64,000 nt of DNA from Dillenia suffruticosa (GCA_033439265.1 JAVTVX010000002.1:15403674-15467673); one strand, 5' to 3'; shown: positions 1-12,091, numbered from the stretch's first letter. Numbers and translations: made by a program. The notes: generated by a model not told the origin, from the sequence alone.

Positions 1-389
1 AAAAATCATTTTCCCCATTATCTCTCAAGACATCTTGAACCCTCCTTTCCACATCCTAGGGTAACTTATGCCTATCGAATTTTGGCCTTCCACCAGAATT
101 GCTCGCCTAATTAATCAAAATCCTTGCAGCAACTTCCTCTACTGTGACTAGCTAAGATAAAACCCACATACAAGTCATGCTTAATTGAGCAGCAGCAAAA
201 ATGTTACAATATTATCACATAAAATAAAAGCAACCCTCCAAACTACATCAAAAGAAATGCTCGATTTAACAATTAATAGAGAAAGACCACCAAAAACACA
301 AGAATTAGTAAAACCCGCATTAGCTATAATGATTATAACCACAATTATAAATTATTGATCATAGTGTAGAAGAGCAAAGAGAATTGCAC

Positions 390-512
390 CTTTTTGCCTC
401 TTTCTATGTACTTGACAGCAACAAGCTCCTTTGTCTTCTTATCCCTCACCAACCTTGCCACCCCAAACTTCCCAGACCCCAAATCTTTCAAAGGCTCATA
501 TCTCTCCTCCAT
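390..512 (-). CDS. SnRK2: SnRK2-family Ser/Thr protein kinase, first coding exon (partial gene)
   Basis: Reading the minus strand from the ATG at 512-510 gives 41 codons, [17 protein letters not shown]... to ...KYIERGKK, followed by a GT donor at 389-388. This is the amino end of an SnRK2 kinase: the glycine-rich ATP loop GSGKFG is residues 12-17 and the VAVK motif carries the expected ATP-anchoring lysine, K34. SnRK2 first exons typically end right after YIERGxK in phase 0, as here. SnRK2 kinases act in osmotic-stress and abscisic-acid signalling in cytosol and nucleus (family knowledge). The sequence resembles SRK2A-type members rather than the ABA-core group, but 41 residues cannot settle the subgroup. 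Lysine replaces the usual asparagine in the loop (GSGNFG). Exon 2 and the rest lie left of position 1; bases 1-389 hold intron 1, in which I saw no further exon. Confidence 0.92.
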
Positions 513-1041
513 CCCCCAAAATCAACCAAAACCCAGAAAAATGTTCACAGAAAACCTAAAAACAGAGGAAAACAGAGGGAGAAACAAAAGGACAAAGCAA
601 AACTCAATAGTCTCCACCAATTCGACAAATGGAAAACTCGGACGTGAACCCAAGTTGGAATTAAATTGTGGGTCAAAAAGAAAATCAAAGGAAGAAGAAA
701 ATTGATTGAAAGGTAAAGAGATATGTAATTCGTTCTTTTCTTAAGTATTGAAGGACACGTAGAGGGGAAGAAGGGGTATCTGGCTTCTAAGTGTCGTTAG
801 TTCAGCATAGTCTGAAGGCAAGTTTATTTGACGCTGACGACAATGACAATTGGAGGTCTTTTCATGTATGTGCCATGTTTGAATTTTAATACAGATAAGC
901 GAGATGGTGGGCGGGATAAGGGCCTGTGTTGTCTTGGTCTGAATTTGGTAAGCGGAGCTTTTGTTTCGTCTTAACGTGCCCATACATGGGACCCGCAAAA
1001 ATGACCCCCGGGGGGCAAAGAGAGAGAGAGAGAGAGAGAGG
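513..1041 (-). promoter_or_regulatory. Leader/proximal promoter of the SnRK2 gene with GA/CT tract
   Basis: The 500 bp upstream of the SnRK2 ATG contains no competing gene. On the gene strand it holds a CT microsatellite (GA on the plus strand, about 1019-1041), as plant 5' leaders often do. The transcription start was not located. The open frames here on the minus strand overlap the repeat and show no protein family signature. Confidence 0.4.
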
Positions 1042-4000
1042 ATGGTTTGTCGTTGGGATTGTAGGAATCTACTGATATTATTCGTGCATCGACGTTGGAG
1101 GTTGCCACTTCCACTATTATGAGGTGACGGTCGGTCGACCCACGCGCTTTGATTTCGACTGGACACAAAGATCAAAAGAAAGTACCAGCTTTCTTTCTAT
1201 AATGTTAATAAATAACGGGTTTGTTTTTATTTTTAACCCTTCCAAGCGACAGTTAACCTAAAATTTTCAATTGAATAGGAAGGGACCATTCAAAGAACTT
1301 TAGTTGAAATCAGTCGGCAATATGGCCCGACAGAAGTATTATCAAAGGATGGAGGGGTCTTTTACACTATGAGCCGCCAATTGCTTTTTTTTTTTTTTTT
1401 GGTTATTTTCTAATTTTGAGTAAAAGACTTGTTGGTTAGCTCGTGCTGCTATCCCTCACATAGCACACTCAAGTCCAAACCTCACCCTTGTGGTACATGT
1501 TCACAAACATGTGCCAAGAGGAAAGAGTCATCACCAACACCCCCTTTCTCTCATTGAGTCACCATAAGCAATTGGTTGAGATAGAGTTTTTAATAATGAT
1601 AATCATAATTGATGTATCTAGTGATTCTGATTATAGTTGGAAGGATCGAATAGTATCAAGAATAGGTTTAAAAGTTAAAAAAGTGATTGCGTTAATTATA
1701 AATTATGATCAAAAATTGATAGCGTTTGATTCTCTTTTGGTATGATACGACTTTAATATTTAATATTTCAATATTTTATACACATAATTTATCTTTAATC
1801 AGTATTATGATTGTAAATGACAGAGGTTTTTAATTGGTATTAATCTCGTCAGATTTGCTTAAAAAGATTTTTGATTGATATCGTTAATTGTCAATTCAAC
1901 CAAATCTATATAAAAAGATAAAAGTAGATACTTTTTATAAATAATTATTATTATGAATTGTCTAGAAAAGTTAAAGCAACAAAATTTTGAATAAAAGATC
2001 ATCGATCAAAATTAAGAATAAAATGATTAATGTTTGGGGGGGACAGAGAACAAAAGCAAAATTATTTTTCTTTTAAGATTTAAACAAACTATAAACTTAA
2101 GAAAATACTATTCTTGAATGAGAATCACACCTTTGTTACTTTCAAATAATATAAATATCGTTTTTGTAATTTTGTTTCCTATTTCGTCGCTACTTGGGAA
2201 TCTTTTTATCAAGGAGACAAAATTCCTTTTAACCTCGTATTTCTCAAATAGGAAAATGCGATTTGAGTAATTTTGATCGTTCGTTTGATTGGAAATTTGA
2301 AGGGTTGGGAAACAGCGGTTGAAGCCACTCTCTACGGGTGCGCATGTCGTGAAAAACGAAGAAAGTGGGAGACCGGCACGCTCCCACGTTGGGTCCCACC
2401 ACAACCTCATTCATTGTTTAAGTGTCTTTTCTTCCAACAGCAAGTGGCCACGTAAGCCCCAATCACTTTCCCCAAAGCCACGTCAACCCTCTTTAACATG
2501 GGTGGTTTTAATAAACAAAATCAAAATAATTAATATACATTTTGATAAATTTGTGATATAGAATGGAACAAAAGAAGTATTACCGGAACTGGGAAGTGCA
2601 AAGTTATTTGAAATTTAAATTATTTTTTAAATAAACCAACAATTTTTATTTAAATTTAAAATAATTAAAAAAAATTTTCAAATAATATATATTTTTTAAT
2701 ATATTGCAACCATGAAATTGTGACATCTCATAGTGTTAAATTTGAGGCGTTGGTATAGTTTTTAGGATCCATGATTGGGTAATTTTAGTTTTCTTTTAAT
2801 GACATCAGATGCCATTAATTTTAATATAATGATTATAATTTGTTTTAAATATATATTTTAACTGTAGTGGGAGAAACACTTGTTTATATAATTATTAAAT
2901 AAAAATAAAAATAATAATAATAATAATAATAATTCAAAATTACGGTTTTAAAGAAAACAATCAAATATACTAATTATCAAATTAAATCTAAAATAGTATT
3001 GTTACCATATAGTTTGACACCCTGTTTGGGTATACGCAAATATAGTTTGGGGTGAGATAAGCTGTTGTCCAAGGTGCAAAATTGTTAAAATGAAAAATTC
3101 CATTTTTGGAGATATATATTTATATTTTTTAAAATTAATATCTACCCTTTTTAATAAGTTTGATAAAAAGTTTCACGATAAAATACCAAATAAAAAATTT
3201 CATAAAATGTGCGGCGAATTTAATAATTTTCTTAAGGAAGAAAAAAAAAGAAAAAGTTATATGATTAAAGATATTTTAAATCTTTAATTTTTAGATAATA
3301 AAGAGTTTTAAAATAGTTTTTCAAGTATAATTATCGACTTATATGCTGATATAACCATATGGGTTATGTCAATTAATAATTCATTTTCTTATAAAGTTCC
3401 AAACATTATATTTCGATATCAAAGTATTTAATTAAAATCTCTTTATCATTTGAGAGTAAATAATAAATAATTCCTCTTAAAACATATGAAGATTCAAACC
3501 ATTCAATTTGGTAAACAATTAGTACCTCTTCTTCCCATCAACTAACAAATATTATATTTAACTGAATTAAGAAAAAAAAAGGAAAAAAAAAAAAAGCTAT
3601 ATTTAACTGATTCCTATATACTTCTATTTGAAAGACTTGCCTTCTCTTTTATATCCCTATTTTTCTATAATTATCAGATAGACTAAAATTATTAAATTCA
3701 AATTTGCATACTAAAACAAGCAATTTCATGTTTGTGTGTCTGGTTTGCTTGGGTTCATTTCAATGCATCGAACATAAAAATGGTTAAAGTATGCCATCAT
3801 CTCTCCACGGATTCTTGTGAACAATAATGATTGGACAGCCTACCAACGAAATTCGGACCCAATCAAATCAAAAGGACAACCTTTCAAATTTTTATCGTCG
3901 GTTGTGCTTGTGCTGTGCCATCGTGGGGTTGGTTTGTATAGCTCAATTATCTTTAATTATACATCATGAGCCTTAAATTCATGTAACAATGATGATATTG

Positions 4001-5740
4001 ATAAGTATGTCGGTCGACTCCGCATAATCTGAGCTACGTGCGTCCTGATGCGTTCATGGATTTCTATCATTCTAAGCGACATCATAAGTTAAAATCGAAT
4101 AATCCAAAGATATTTTAGCTGTAGTAAAAAAGATGAAAGCGAAGTAATGAAATTCAACCTTTCCATGTTTTTAAATACGAGAAATCTCAATACCACATTA
4201 ATTGAAGAAATACAATTAAAAGAAAAGAAGTATAAATAGATATAATCCTACCATTGGTACACCTGAAAAGCTTATTTCTAGGGAATAAGTTCAAATTTGA
4301 TAATAATTATTTATTTATTTATTTATTAATTGTATGAATAATATGATATAAAGCACTTTCTATTAAAAAAAATCTACAGAGAGTAATGGAGATATGCATC
4401 GGGGTTGAACCGATAGATAGTCAATCTAATAAAATGAATTATTAGGTTTTTTTAACCAAAACTCATGTTCGAAATTTGAAAATAGAAAAAATTAAATTGA
4501 ATAAGTCGTTCTTAAATAGAATTACTGTAAATATTTAAATCGAAATAATTAAAATATGATTCCGAATATCGATGGTAAAAATAAAAAATTTTAATATATG
4601 TATCGGGGTTGAGCCCGATCTAATGACCTGATCCAATTTTACTCTTGGACCCGGTGTGGGCCTGTTCAAAAGTCCAGCTCCAACGAAGTTCTAGTTCGAA
4701 TACGAATGGAGACATTGCAGTTGTAGGTCAAAGCGCCCAAAAATGGAGAAAAGACAATAACCCATCTCAAAGCCTTTCAAGCATCAGCCGCAAAACATGA
4801 AAAACAACGGCATTGCCGGGTGAATCAAGGTGATCCACATATTTGGGTTATGGCTCTGGTCATAAGAATTCTGATTTTTGTAATTAAATTTATGAATTTA
4901 ATTCTTAAAAACAAAAAAAAAAATATACATAGAAGAGCTCATTCCCTAATGTGTTCAATGATTGGTTCGAGTTAAATTAATCAAAACTAATAAATTAATT
5001 ATCAGATTTCATTGGTCAAAAATAATAAGTAAATTGACTTATTAGTACGGTATTAAAGAAAATCACATATTATTAACAAAATCTTTTTATAAACTAATAA
5101 ATTTGATTCTTTTTCTTTGTGATGCTAATAATTTCGACTGATCGATAAAATCAGTTTATATTCATCTAAAAAATATTAATTTTTAATTTTAGGTTTTTAT
5201 TTAAAAATATAATACCTCCCGATAAATTATAAAATTATTCGTAATATATTTGATATTTACACAACCCATCACATATTTGAACATTATAATCGATAACAAG
5301 TATCATATTCGAACTATTAGTAAAGTCTTTATATGGACAAAACTAGATCTTAATTTATATTTGCGTAGTTAATATAAATAATTTAAAATTAGAATTGTAG
5401 TTGATTTTTGATATATTATTTTTTTTTGATAAAAAAATTATAGTAAAATAAAATAAAATAAAATTTTTTAAAGTGCTTAATATATATGATAATATATTGA
5501 TGTTAGCGTTAGAAGACCCTTTTTAACTCTGAGATTTAAATATCATATAATTAAAAAATATATAAATATATAAATATATAAATATATATATATATATATA
5601 TGGTGATGTTTATTTAATGAAACTATTGAAACTAAATAGAAAAAAATCAGCCCTTATAGAGAAGAAAAAACAAGACTTTATTACTAGCGATTTATACCGA
5701 TGCTGTTGTAAGTAAAACGCATGAAGGGTACCCCATGGAA
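1042..5740. other. AT-rich intergenic region with degenerate repeats
   Basis: No gene was recognised. The stretch is mostly A/T with short simple repeats, e.g. an AATAAT run near 2910-2932, TTTA repeats near 4309-4325 and an AT tract near 5570-5600. Two islands of more balanced composition stand out, about 2300-2510 and 4600-4870. A member of the window's dispersed 130-bp repeat lies near 4456-4560. Open frames here are short and without family features. Confidence 0.6.
4456..4560 (+). repeat. Member of dispersed ~130-bp repeat (plus orientation)
   Basis: This segment shows the order seen in the other copies: a block like ACTCATGTTCGAAATTTGAAA, an A-rich stretch, a block around TAAATAGAATTACTG, then TCGAAATAATTA. 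Related copies are at 10141-10260 and 25283-25400 in this orientation and at 10840-10990, 12300-12430 and 15545-15690 in the opposite one. The copies are old and diverged and no coding potential is visible. Confidence 0.4.
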
Positions 5741-5743
5741 AAA

Positions 5744-5787
5744 TCTCTCCCTCTCTCTCTCTGTCTCTCTCTCTGTCTCTCTCTCTC
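5744..5787 (+). repeat. CT microsatellite, interrupted by CTGT
   Basis: Directly read (CT)n with two GT interruptions, at the likely start of the putative transcript. A second pure CT tract follows at 5954-5978. Confidence 0.9.
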
Positions 5788-6147
5788 AAACATACTCACT
5801 AGTAAACTTGACCCTCAAAATTCTTCTTATCGAGTGACACAACCCTACCAACGAAGTCCTCTCAAACACTGATTGGCTCATTCCCACTTTTCTTTCCTTC
5901 TCGGGCGTCAACTCAATTTCTTGCTCGGACTCCCGAACTACTTACTTCAGGTACTCTCTCTCTCTCTCTCTCTCTCTCAACTGGGTTAGGGCCGTGATTC
6001 ATTAGGGTTGATTTGGGCATTCAACCTAAACCGGTAGAAATATTTTGTAAAATTTCAGGTGGGGGAAAATGCCGCTTCTTAAGACCATATAGATGAAGCT
6101 TGTGGATTTTAATGATGTTGTCCGCCTATAAGGGTATTAACATTGTC

Positions 6148-6149
<2 letters not shown>

Positions 6150-6190
<41 letters not shown>
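6150..6190 (+). repeat. GA microsatellite (about 20 units)
   Basis: An uninterrupted GA run, read directly. It lies in an intron-like part of the putative transcript at 5740-8650. Confidence 0.95.
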
Positions 6191-6194
<4 letters not shown>

Positions 6195-8673
6195 AATTGA
6201 ACCCATACTTATATGTCCTTCTACATTTTCGATAATGTATAAGGACAGTAGGTGTTAGTCAAAGGATTACCCAATCACGATTGGTGCATTTATCATTTCT
6301 ATATGCACTTTAATGATTTGAGTCAGACCTTCATTTCTTGCTTACGAAAATCAAAAGACATAACATTTTGTTTCACAAGTAAGACAATTTACAATTGATT
6401 TAGTTTTTACCTTTTTTATGTAGGCTTCTAGTTGCTTCAATGCATCATATATGTTTGGAGGGATTGGGTGGGGAAAGGAAAGTTGATGTGAGATTGCAAG
6501 AAACTACCTTTATGCAGCATACTTTTGGCGGGCGTCTTAGATCAAAGGTTTTTGCTTCACTCATTTGCTGCAAATTTTATTACTCTTTTTTTTTAACCAA
6601 TGGCTGCTAAGAGGCTTTGCCACATCTCTTGTATTGGCCTGAGCAAATCGTTGTCGCCTTGTACCTTGGTCCACATGAGCTGAAATAAGCCAACAGGCTG
6701 TTTTCCCTGTTATGGGAGGATTAGAGCTGCATATGTTGAAATCTAAAGATAATGGTCCTTATGGAACCATAATGGATGTTGCAACTATTTGGAGTGAGTA
6801 ATGAATATGAAAACATTTTTCAGTCGGCAATGCCTGGTTCCGTTATGTGTCATTCTCTCTGCATAATATTGTGGTCATTTCGGCTTGGACTTTTGTGGAC
6901 TGCATTAGTAGTTGCTTAATGTTTGTATAATTGCTTTAACACTTTTAGCCAAATCAAAATTTTCAGGAAGATGCACCCATTCATCTGCTAAGTCAAATTT
7001 TACTATGACCAGGTAAAGTGCATGAGATGTCATCATGAATGCAAAAGATATGAAAACATCATGGATCTGACACTGGAGATACTTGGTTGGATAGTTTACT
7101 ACTGCAGAAGATTTGGATGGAGAAAACTTGTATAGATGTGGAAGGTTCGTGGGCCTTCTGATAGTATTTCGTGTCCTGTCTGTCATCTTACTGATTGTAT
7201 CTGATAGATCCACGCTTGCTTGTTTTTCCCTTGTATATTATTTTAATCACATGTACTGCTTATGTTCGAGCAAGGTAGCAGTTGAACATACATGAGGCAC
7301 GTAACATCCTGACAATTGTCTTGAAACGGTTTCAGGTATAGACTGCTAATTCTGTCAACAATTTTATTTTAGGTGTGCCTGCTTTTTGTATTGAATTCCA
7401 AGAATGAAACAGAACCCAATTGGGCTTCTCTTGATGGATGGATCTCTATTGTGAGTTATCCTGAATAGATAAAAGTCATAACATATTGGTTCAAAGAAAC
7501 ATTGAATGCTTTGGCACCTCGTCCAGACCATGGTATCAACTCCCAGGGACATCATTTTGAATCAGACTGCAAAGGCATAAAACGAATATCATATGGGAAA
7601 TTGTTTTTTGCTTTGCCATGATATGTACCTTATTGTCCAACTGCTGCTTCCTATAATTTGTACACTTGAAGATATAGGTAGGGTCTCTGTGTTGGAAATG
7701 TTAATTTATTCTTGTTGCTAAGTGATAGGATCCGATTCCCCTAGATTTGATCCAGAAGTCAAAGGATCCTCTCACAGTAGCATCTTTATTTCCCAAAATT
7801 ATTTCGCCCTTTTTTATTTATTTATTTTTTTTGTGTCTGCAATTGTGTGGGACTGCAAGGGGACCCGTGCCTGTGAGAAATCTTGACCTAAGATAAGTTG
7901 CAAAAGAAAGGTGTGCTGCAGTTAATAGATGAACTGGATGCAAATCGAACTTGGAGACTGTTTCTAATTTGTATTGCTCTCAGACTAGAAGGAGATGGAT
8001 TCAATGGCATGGGGAGTCAATGAGTCCCTGAACCTGGTTTCAGGTGGCACAACCTCCTTTGCCCCTCAAGCGTGCAGCATCAGCAGGCGCTATGGGGGAG
8101 GTTTAGACATGGAATTCATTGCCAAATCCCTTCTTTGTTAAATAGATTCCCTTTCTTATACTTAGCATCCATCCTTTTGTCTAGGTTGGAGCTGTTGGTT
8201 CTCTGATTTCCACCCATGTTACCTATTAAAGATCTTATATCCCTTTTTGGTAGAGAAACAACAGATCATATCTGTTGTCTGTGTTATTACTATGTGATAT
8301 GCCATAATCTTCAATTGTTGGTTTTACTTTGCCAGGAGGGAAGATATGGAAAGATAAACAAGTGCATCTTTTCCTGAAATGCTGTATATGATCCCATTTA
8401 TGACGGGGAAGTGTGACATTCCTCCACTTTACATGCTATATGGTGTTGCATGCACTTGGATACCCTGAATGCATCTTTTTATGGGCATTTTTCTCCTACG
8501 TGAAAGACCTGGGAGGGACTTGCTTCAGAATTGATGATTCTGAGGTACCTGCTAGGTTTATTTTGTTATTTGAAACTAGAGAAGTGGCTTTCTGTTTAAT
8601 TTCTACAAAAAGGAAAACAGAACAAGTTATGGTGATATACTGATTGCTTAGTGACAGTTTTAGCCTTTGTACA

Positions 8674-8798
8674 TCTTTTCAATAACTTTTGTTAGATGAT
8701 AATATCACTACTCCTGTTTATTTATTATCATGACAATCTTTTCAATAACTTTCGTGAATGATAATATTACTATTCCTGTTTATTTGTTATCATGACAC
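8674..8798. repeat. 63-bp imperfect tandem duplication
   Basis: Two copies starting TCTTTTCAATAACTTT and ending TTATCATGACA lie head to tail (8674-8736 and 8737-8798). They differ by a few substitutions and a small indel. The pair sits just 3' (on the minus strand) of the orphan SOUL exon. Confidence 0.85.
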
Positions 8799-8809
8799 AA
8801 TCTCTGGTT

Positions 8810-9070
8810 CTAAAAATGGATTTTGGAAACAAAGGAAATATCATGAATATTGGAAGTAGACATCCAGACTGTGTTATTATATCGACGAATTTCGTAGGCC
8901 TTGCCATCGTAAAACACATCATAGGATGGACACTCGATTCGAGTACATGTTGGTGGGAATATGCCTAATTTAATCTTCCCGTTTGGAGACGACAAGAGAC
9001 CTGAACTAGAATTCAAGAGCAAGCTCAACATCAACAACCATGAGAACTTCAACACACTTAGAGAAGCCAT
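8810..9070 (-). pseudogene. SOUL haem-binding protein, orphan first exon
   Basis: From the ATG at 9070-9068 the minus strand encodes MASLSVLKFSWLLMLSLLL..., a hydrophobic signal peptide, then CTRIECPSYDVFYDGKAYEI and RRYNNTVWMST..DISF. That pattern (C..IECP.Y.....G.GYEIRRYN.TVW.ST) is the start of plant SOUL/heme-binding-protein-2-like secreted or vacuolar proteins, which bind tetrapyrroles. The family's next block (ATRTGF..LFDYIQG) is missing: the frame runs into SKIHF and a stop at 8810-8812. A poor donor (TTT before GTTTCC) is present, but I found no second SOUL exon in the sequence to the left. It is therefore probably a truncated gene, although a very distant exon cannot be excluded. An apparent earlier start at 9109 is TTG, not ATG. 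A GA tract (9121-9147) lies just upstream. Confidence 0.6.
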
Positions 9071-9120
9071 TTCCTGTATCTCTTTTGGTGACAACCCAAC
9101 CCAACCCAAGTATTAATATT

Positions 9121-9147
9121 GAGAGAGAGAGAGAGAGAGAGAGAGAG
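9121..9147 (-). repeat. GA microsatellite upstream of the SOUL exon
   Basis: A pure GA run about 50 bp upstream of the SOUL ATG (CT on the gene strand). The position matches the 5' leader tracts of the other genes. Confidence 0.9.
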
Positions 9148-10140
9148 TATGAGTTTATTAACGATGATGATGATGATTAATGTCCACATGTTTTCAGCTA
9201 CTCGTGGTGGAAAATGGATGGAAGATTTTGAAAAGAAACATGGGAATAAGTGCTCCTTTCCATGAGAGCCGAATTCAAAGTTCTTAGCCTAACTCAAAAT
9301 TTTCTTTTGAAAACCTAAAAATGACTTTTATCGAAAATATTTTTGCAGAATATTTTTATGTTTTCTTAATTTGAGGTTTTATAAACCAAGTTTATTTGTC
9401 ACTCTGACTATACGAACGATAGCCCATTTTTCAAAAATTATTTTTATCCTATAAGTTTCTTTCTTAACTATATTATAATTTTATAGCCAAACAAAAAAAA
9501 GTATTATAAAATTTTTAGTATGAGAATAAATATGTAATGATTTAGTTTTAATTTTTTACATGTTTATGTTAGATTTATAAATATTTGATTTGCTATCGGT
9601 TTCCGGTGTATCATAATCCAACAATAATAATTTTAATTTTAATCTGAACAATTAAAGTCGACCATTTAAGAGATAAATAAAGAAAAGATTAAAAAAAATG
9701 ATATTAGTTTAATTTATGCGAATTCTCCCATACCACTTATTCTTATTCAAGACCATCTTTTTATTTAAATCCTTAACTATCATTGTTTTACGAATAATTT
9801 ATATCTAAATTTTTAACGGTTTATTTCTATTTTTATTAAATCTCTAGTATTTAGATTCTCTTTATCATTTTGTAATTTTGCTTATATTGTTTTATATAAA
9901 AAATTATTTTAAATTTAATTAAATTTAATTTAAATTGAATTGAATTTTTAAATAAATCTCTAGTAATATTTATTTTCTTTGTGGAGAGCATAAAATAAAA
10001 CACTTTATTTCCATACCCACTCAATTGGCATCATCTGGTTGGGGCTTTGTAAGTTTGTCTCTTCAAATTTGAGACAATACGGACGATATCACGTATAATC
10101 AAAATATTTTGTTTAAATTCTTTTAATTTGAGTGATCAGA

Positions 10141-10260
10141 TATTTTACTCTTTTAATTAGAGATTTTGAGTTCGAGTTCTGAAAATAAAGAAAAAAAATT
10201 TGAAAGACTCAACCTTTAAAATGAGTCTCATATACTCGAATCGGATTAATTAGGTAAAAT
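10141..10260 (+). repeat. Dispersed ~130-bp repeat (plus orientation)
   Basis: Core words are ATTTTGAGTTCGAGTTCTGAAA, split here as TTGAGTTCGAG and TTCTGAAAATAAAG, then GACTCAACC, AAATGAGTCTCATA and CGAATCGGATTAATTAG. The reverse complement of 10840-10990 aligns to it block by block, so the two form a loose inverted pair 600 bp apart. Confidence 0.55.
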
Positions 10261-10839
10261 TCGAATACCAATAATAAAAACAAAATAATAATAATAATAA
10301 TATTTTTGATGATTATAAATAAATATTTTTGAGTCTATATTTTTAAAACATTATTTTTGTACGTATATAAGTAAATACAATTTAATAGAAATACAATTTA
10401 ATAGACGTGCATCCGTTTAACTTCATTTAAATTACAAAAAAAGAAAAAGAAACTTGCAGAATGTCCGGTTAACAGAAAAGGGAAAAAATGATGAACAGGT
10501 GCAGGGCCAATCTGAAAAAAGCAACTTAGGGTCCAATCAAAACAAAGGCCAATCCCGCACCCTCTATGGTTCATGCTATCTGCCCGACCCATATTTACTT
10601 TAGAATGCCGCCGTAATTTTTTTTTTTTTTTTTATACATAGATTCGAACTTAGATCACCAATTTAAGAGTGAAATTATGATTATTAGGCTATCTTCTCGA
10701 TTGACAAACCCTTGCCATGATGGAACTAGGCCAAAATTTGTAACCTTGATGTTCGGGTTGGGAAGCCGAGTCGGGTCTAGTTCAAACCTAATAAACTGGT
10801 CTATTTCTCTATTTTATTTTTTTTCTACTATCGGTATAT

Positions 10840-10990
10840 GAGATTTAGCTAATTAATTCGGTTCAAATACTATGGAGTTCATTTTAGGGATTGATTTTTT
10901 CAAATTCTTTTTATTATTTTCAAAACTCGAACTCAAGATTTTTAATTAAGAAGATAGAGTGTTCGATCACTCGATTTATAGAGTTTGGTA
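10840..10990 (-). repeat. Dispersed ~130-bp repeat (minus orientation)
   Basis: Reads AATTAATTCGGTTCAAATAC, GAGTTCATTTTAGGGATTGA, then AAAACTCGAACTCAAGATTT and TTAATTAAGAAG. This is the same block order as the copy at 10141-10260 when reverse-complemented. Confidence 0.55.
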
Positions 10991-11489
10991 TTTCTCTATT
11001 CTATTTTAACCCATGCAAAAGGTAAAATTAGGTATTGAAAGAAGGACATGGGTTTCTTCCAAACACATGTATCTGAATTGGGGGGGGGGTCTCTCACGAG
11101 AGGAATACCTAGGGCAAGCTAATGCGGGAGATGAACCCTCCCTGCCCAAAGATCGTTTGGGCCAAAAATGATATTTAGACAAGGACATGACATAAAAATG
11201 GGTAATTATTGGTACCACAACTTGCCTTCGTTTTTGTTTCACTTTCTAGAGAATGTTGCATAACCAAAAACTTAATTGTCCTTCCTTGACTTTCAAGCAC
11301 TTAGTAATTTATTGAATTATTGATGAAAGTCACGTATGTTTTGATCTTTTTCAATCCAAATAACTTGTGAAAATATGCCACACTCATGTCATCCCTTTTC
11401 AATTATTGCAGGTTTTGTAAAGGATATGTCTATAGAATAACTTCCCATTTCATTTCTTTTCTAATAAACTAACTTGGATGCCCAAAAAC

Positions 11490-11491
<2 letters not shown>

Positions 11492-11540
<49 letters not shown>
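11492..11540. repeat. GA microsatellite (about 24 units)
   Basis: A pure GA run, read directly, in intergenic DNA with no recognised gene nearby. Confidence 0.95.
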
Positions 11541-11542
<2 letters not shown>

Positions 11543-12056
11543 AAAGGGGGGTTCATTTGATCCTTTTTAGTTTAAAAAATTACAAAATAATCCTTTTTTG
11601 GTTATTATGTTATATAATTATTAATTTAAGCTTTCACTCAATTTAGCATGTGATATTCATATATTATATTTATTTTTTAAAAAAGGTTGAATTATTATTA
11701 TTATTTTTTATTGTAGGATCGAGATGTAAGGGAAGGAGACGGGTTAGGAATTTCAAAATTCACCTAAAATGAGGGCTGAGACGGGCCCATTGGCCCATTG
11801 TTTAAAGGCTTGTCTTACACAAATTGGGAACAGGGTGGGTGGGGTAGGACGCGACTCCCATATTAAATATTTTTAACAATGATACAGAAAATTGTAAAGA
11901 ATTATTCGAGACAAATTCATGAATCCTCAAAATGAAGCCATAATGAAAAGTAGAGGCAACAACAAGAGAGGAGGAATTGTTTTAATTGCTTTGCAGTTTC
12001 CCCACCATGCAAAGCATAATTATTTTGGGATTAGCTTTTGGACGTGACACGTGTGT

Positions 12057-12059
<3 letters not shown>

Positions 12060-12088
<29 letters not shown>
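12060..12088. repeat. TA microsatellite
   Basis: A pure AT/TA run immediately after a CACGTG element (12049-12054). No gene is attached to it. Confidence 0.9.

Positions 12089-12091
<3 letters not shown>

Larger units (their letters stand above)
5740..8650 (+). ncRNA. Putative spliced non-coding or decayed transcript
   Basis: A CT-rich, leader-like segment (5744-5947, no ATG) ends in a good splice donor, TTCAG followed by GTACTC. Downstream are several exon-like blocks: an acceptor TTTATGTAG before about 6424, a block from about 6692 (acceptor CAACAG, donor GTGAGT near 6798) that is open for 36 codons, and a block after TTTCAG near 8042 with a short open frame. None links into a longer protein and none matches a family I know. 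The composition is clearly more gene-like than the AT-rich flanks. It could be a long non-coding RNA, a broken gene, or a gene with very diverged short exons. The call rests on splice-like signals only. Confidence 0.25.

Noticed and set aside
1..389. Possible SnRK2 exon 2 left of exon 1
   Set aside because: I searched the minus strand for the IDENVQREIINHR-type block and did not find it; the region looks like intron.
384..705. Two overlapping plus-strand open frames of 87 and 103 codons
   Set aside because: They are antisense shadows of the SnRK2 first exon on the minus strand and its leader.
9071..9109. N-terminal extension MGWVGLSPKEIQE of the SOUL exon
   Set aside because: The first codon is TTG; the ATG at 9070 is followed directly by a proper signal peptide.
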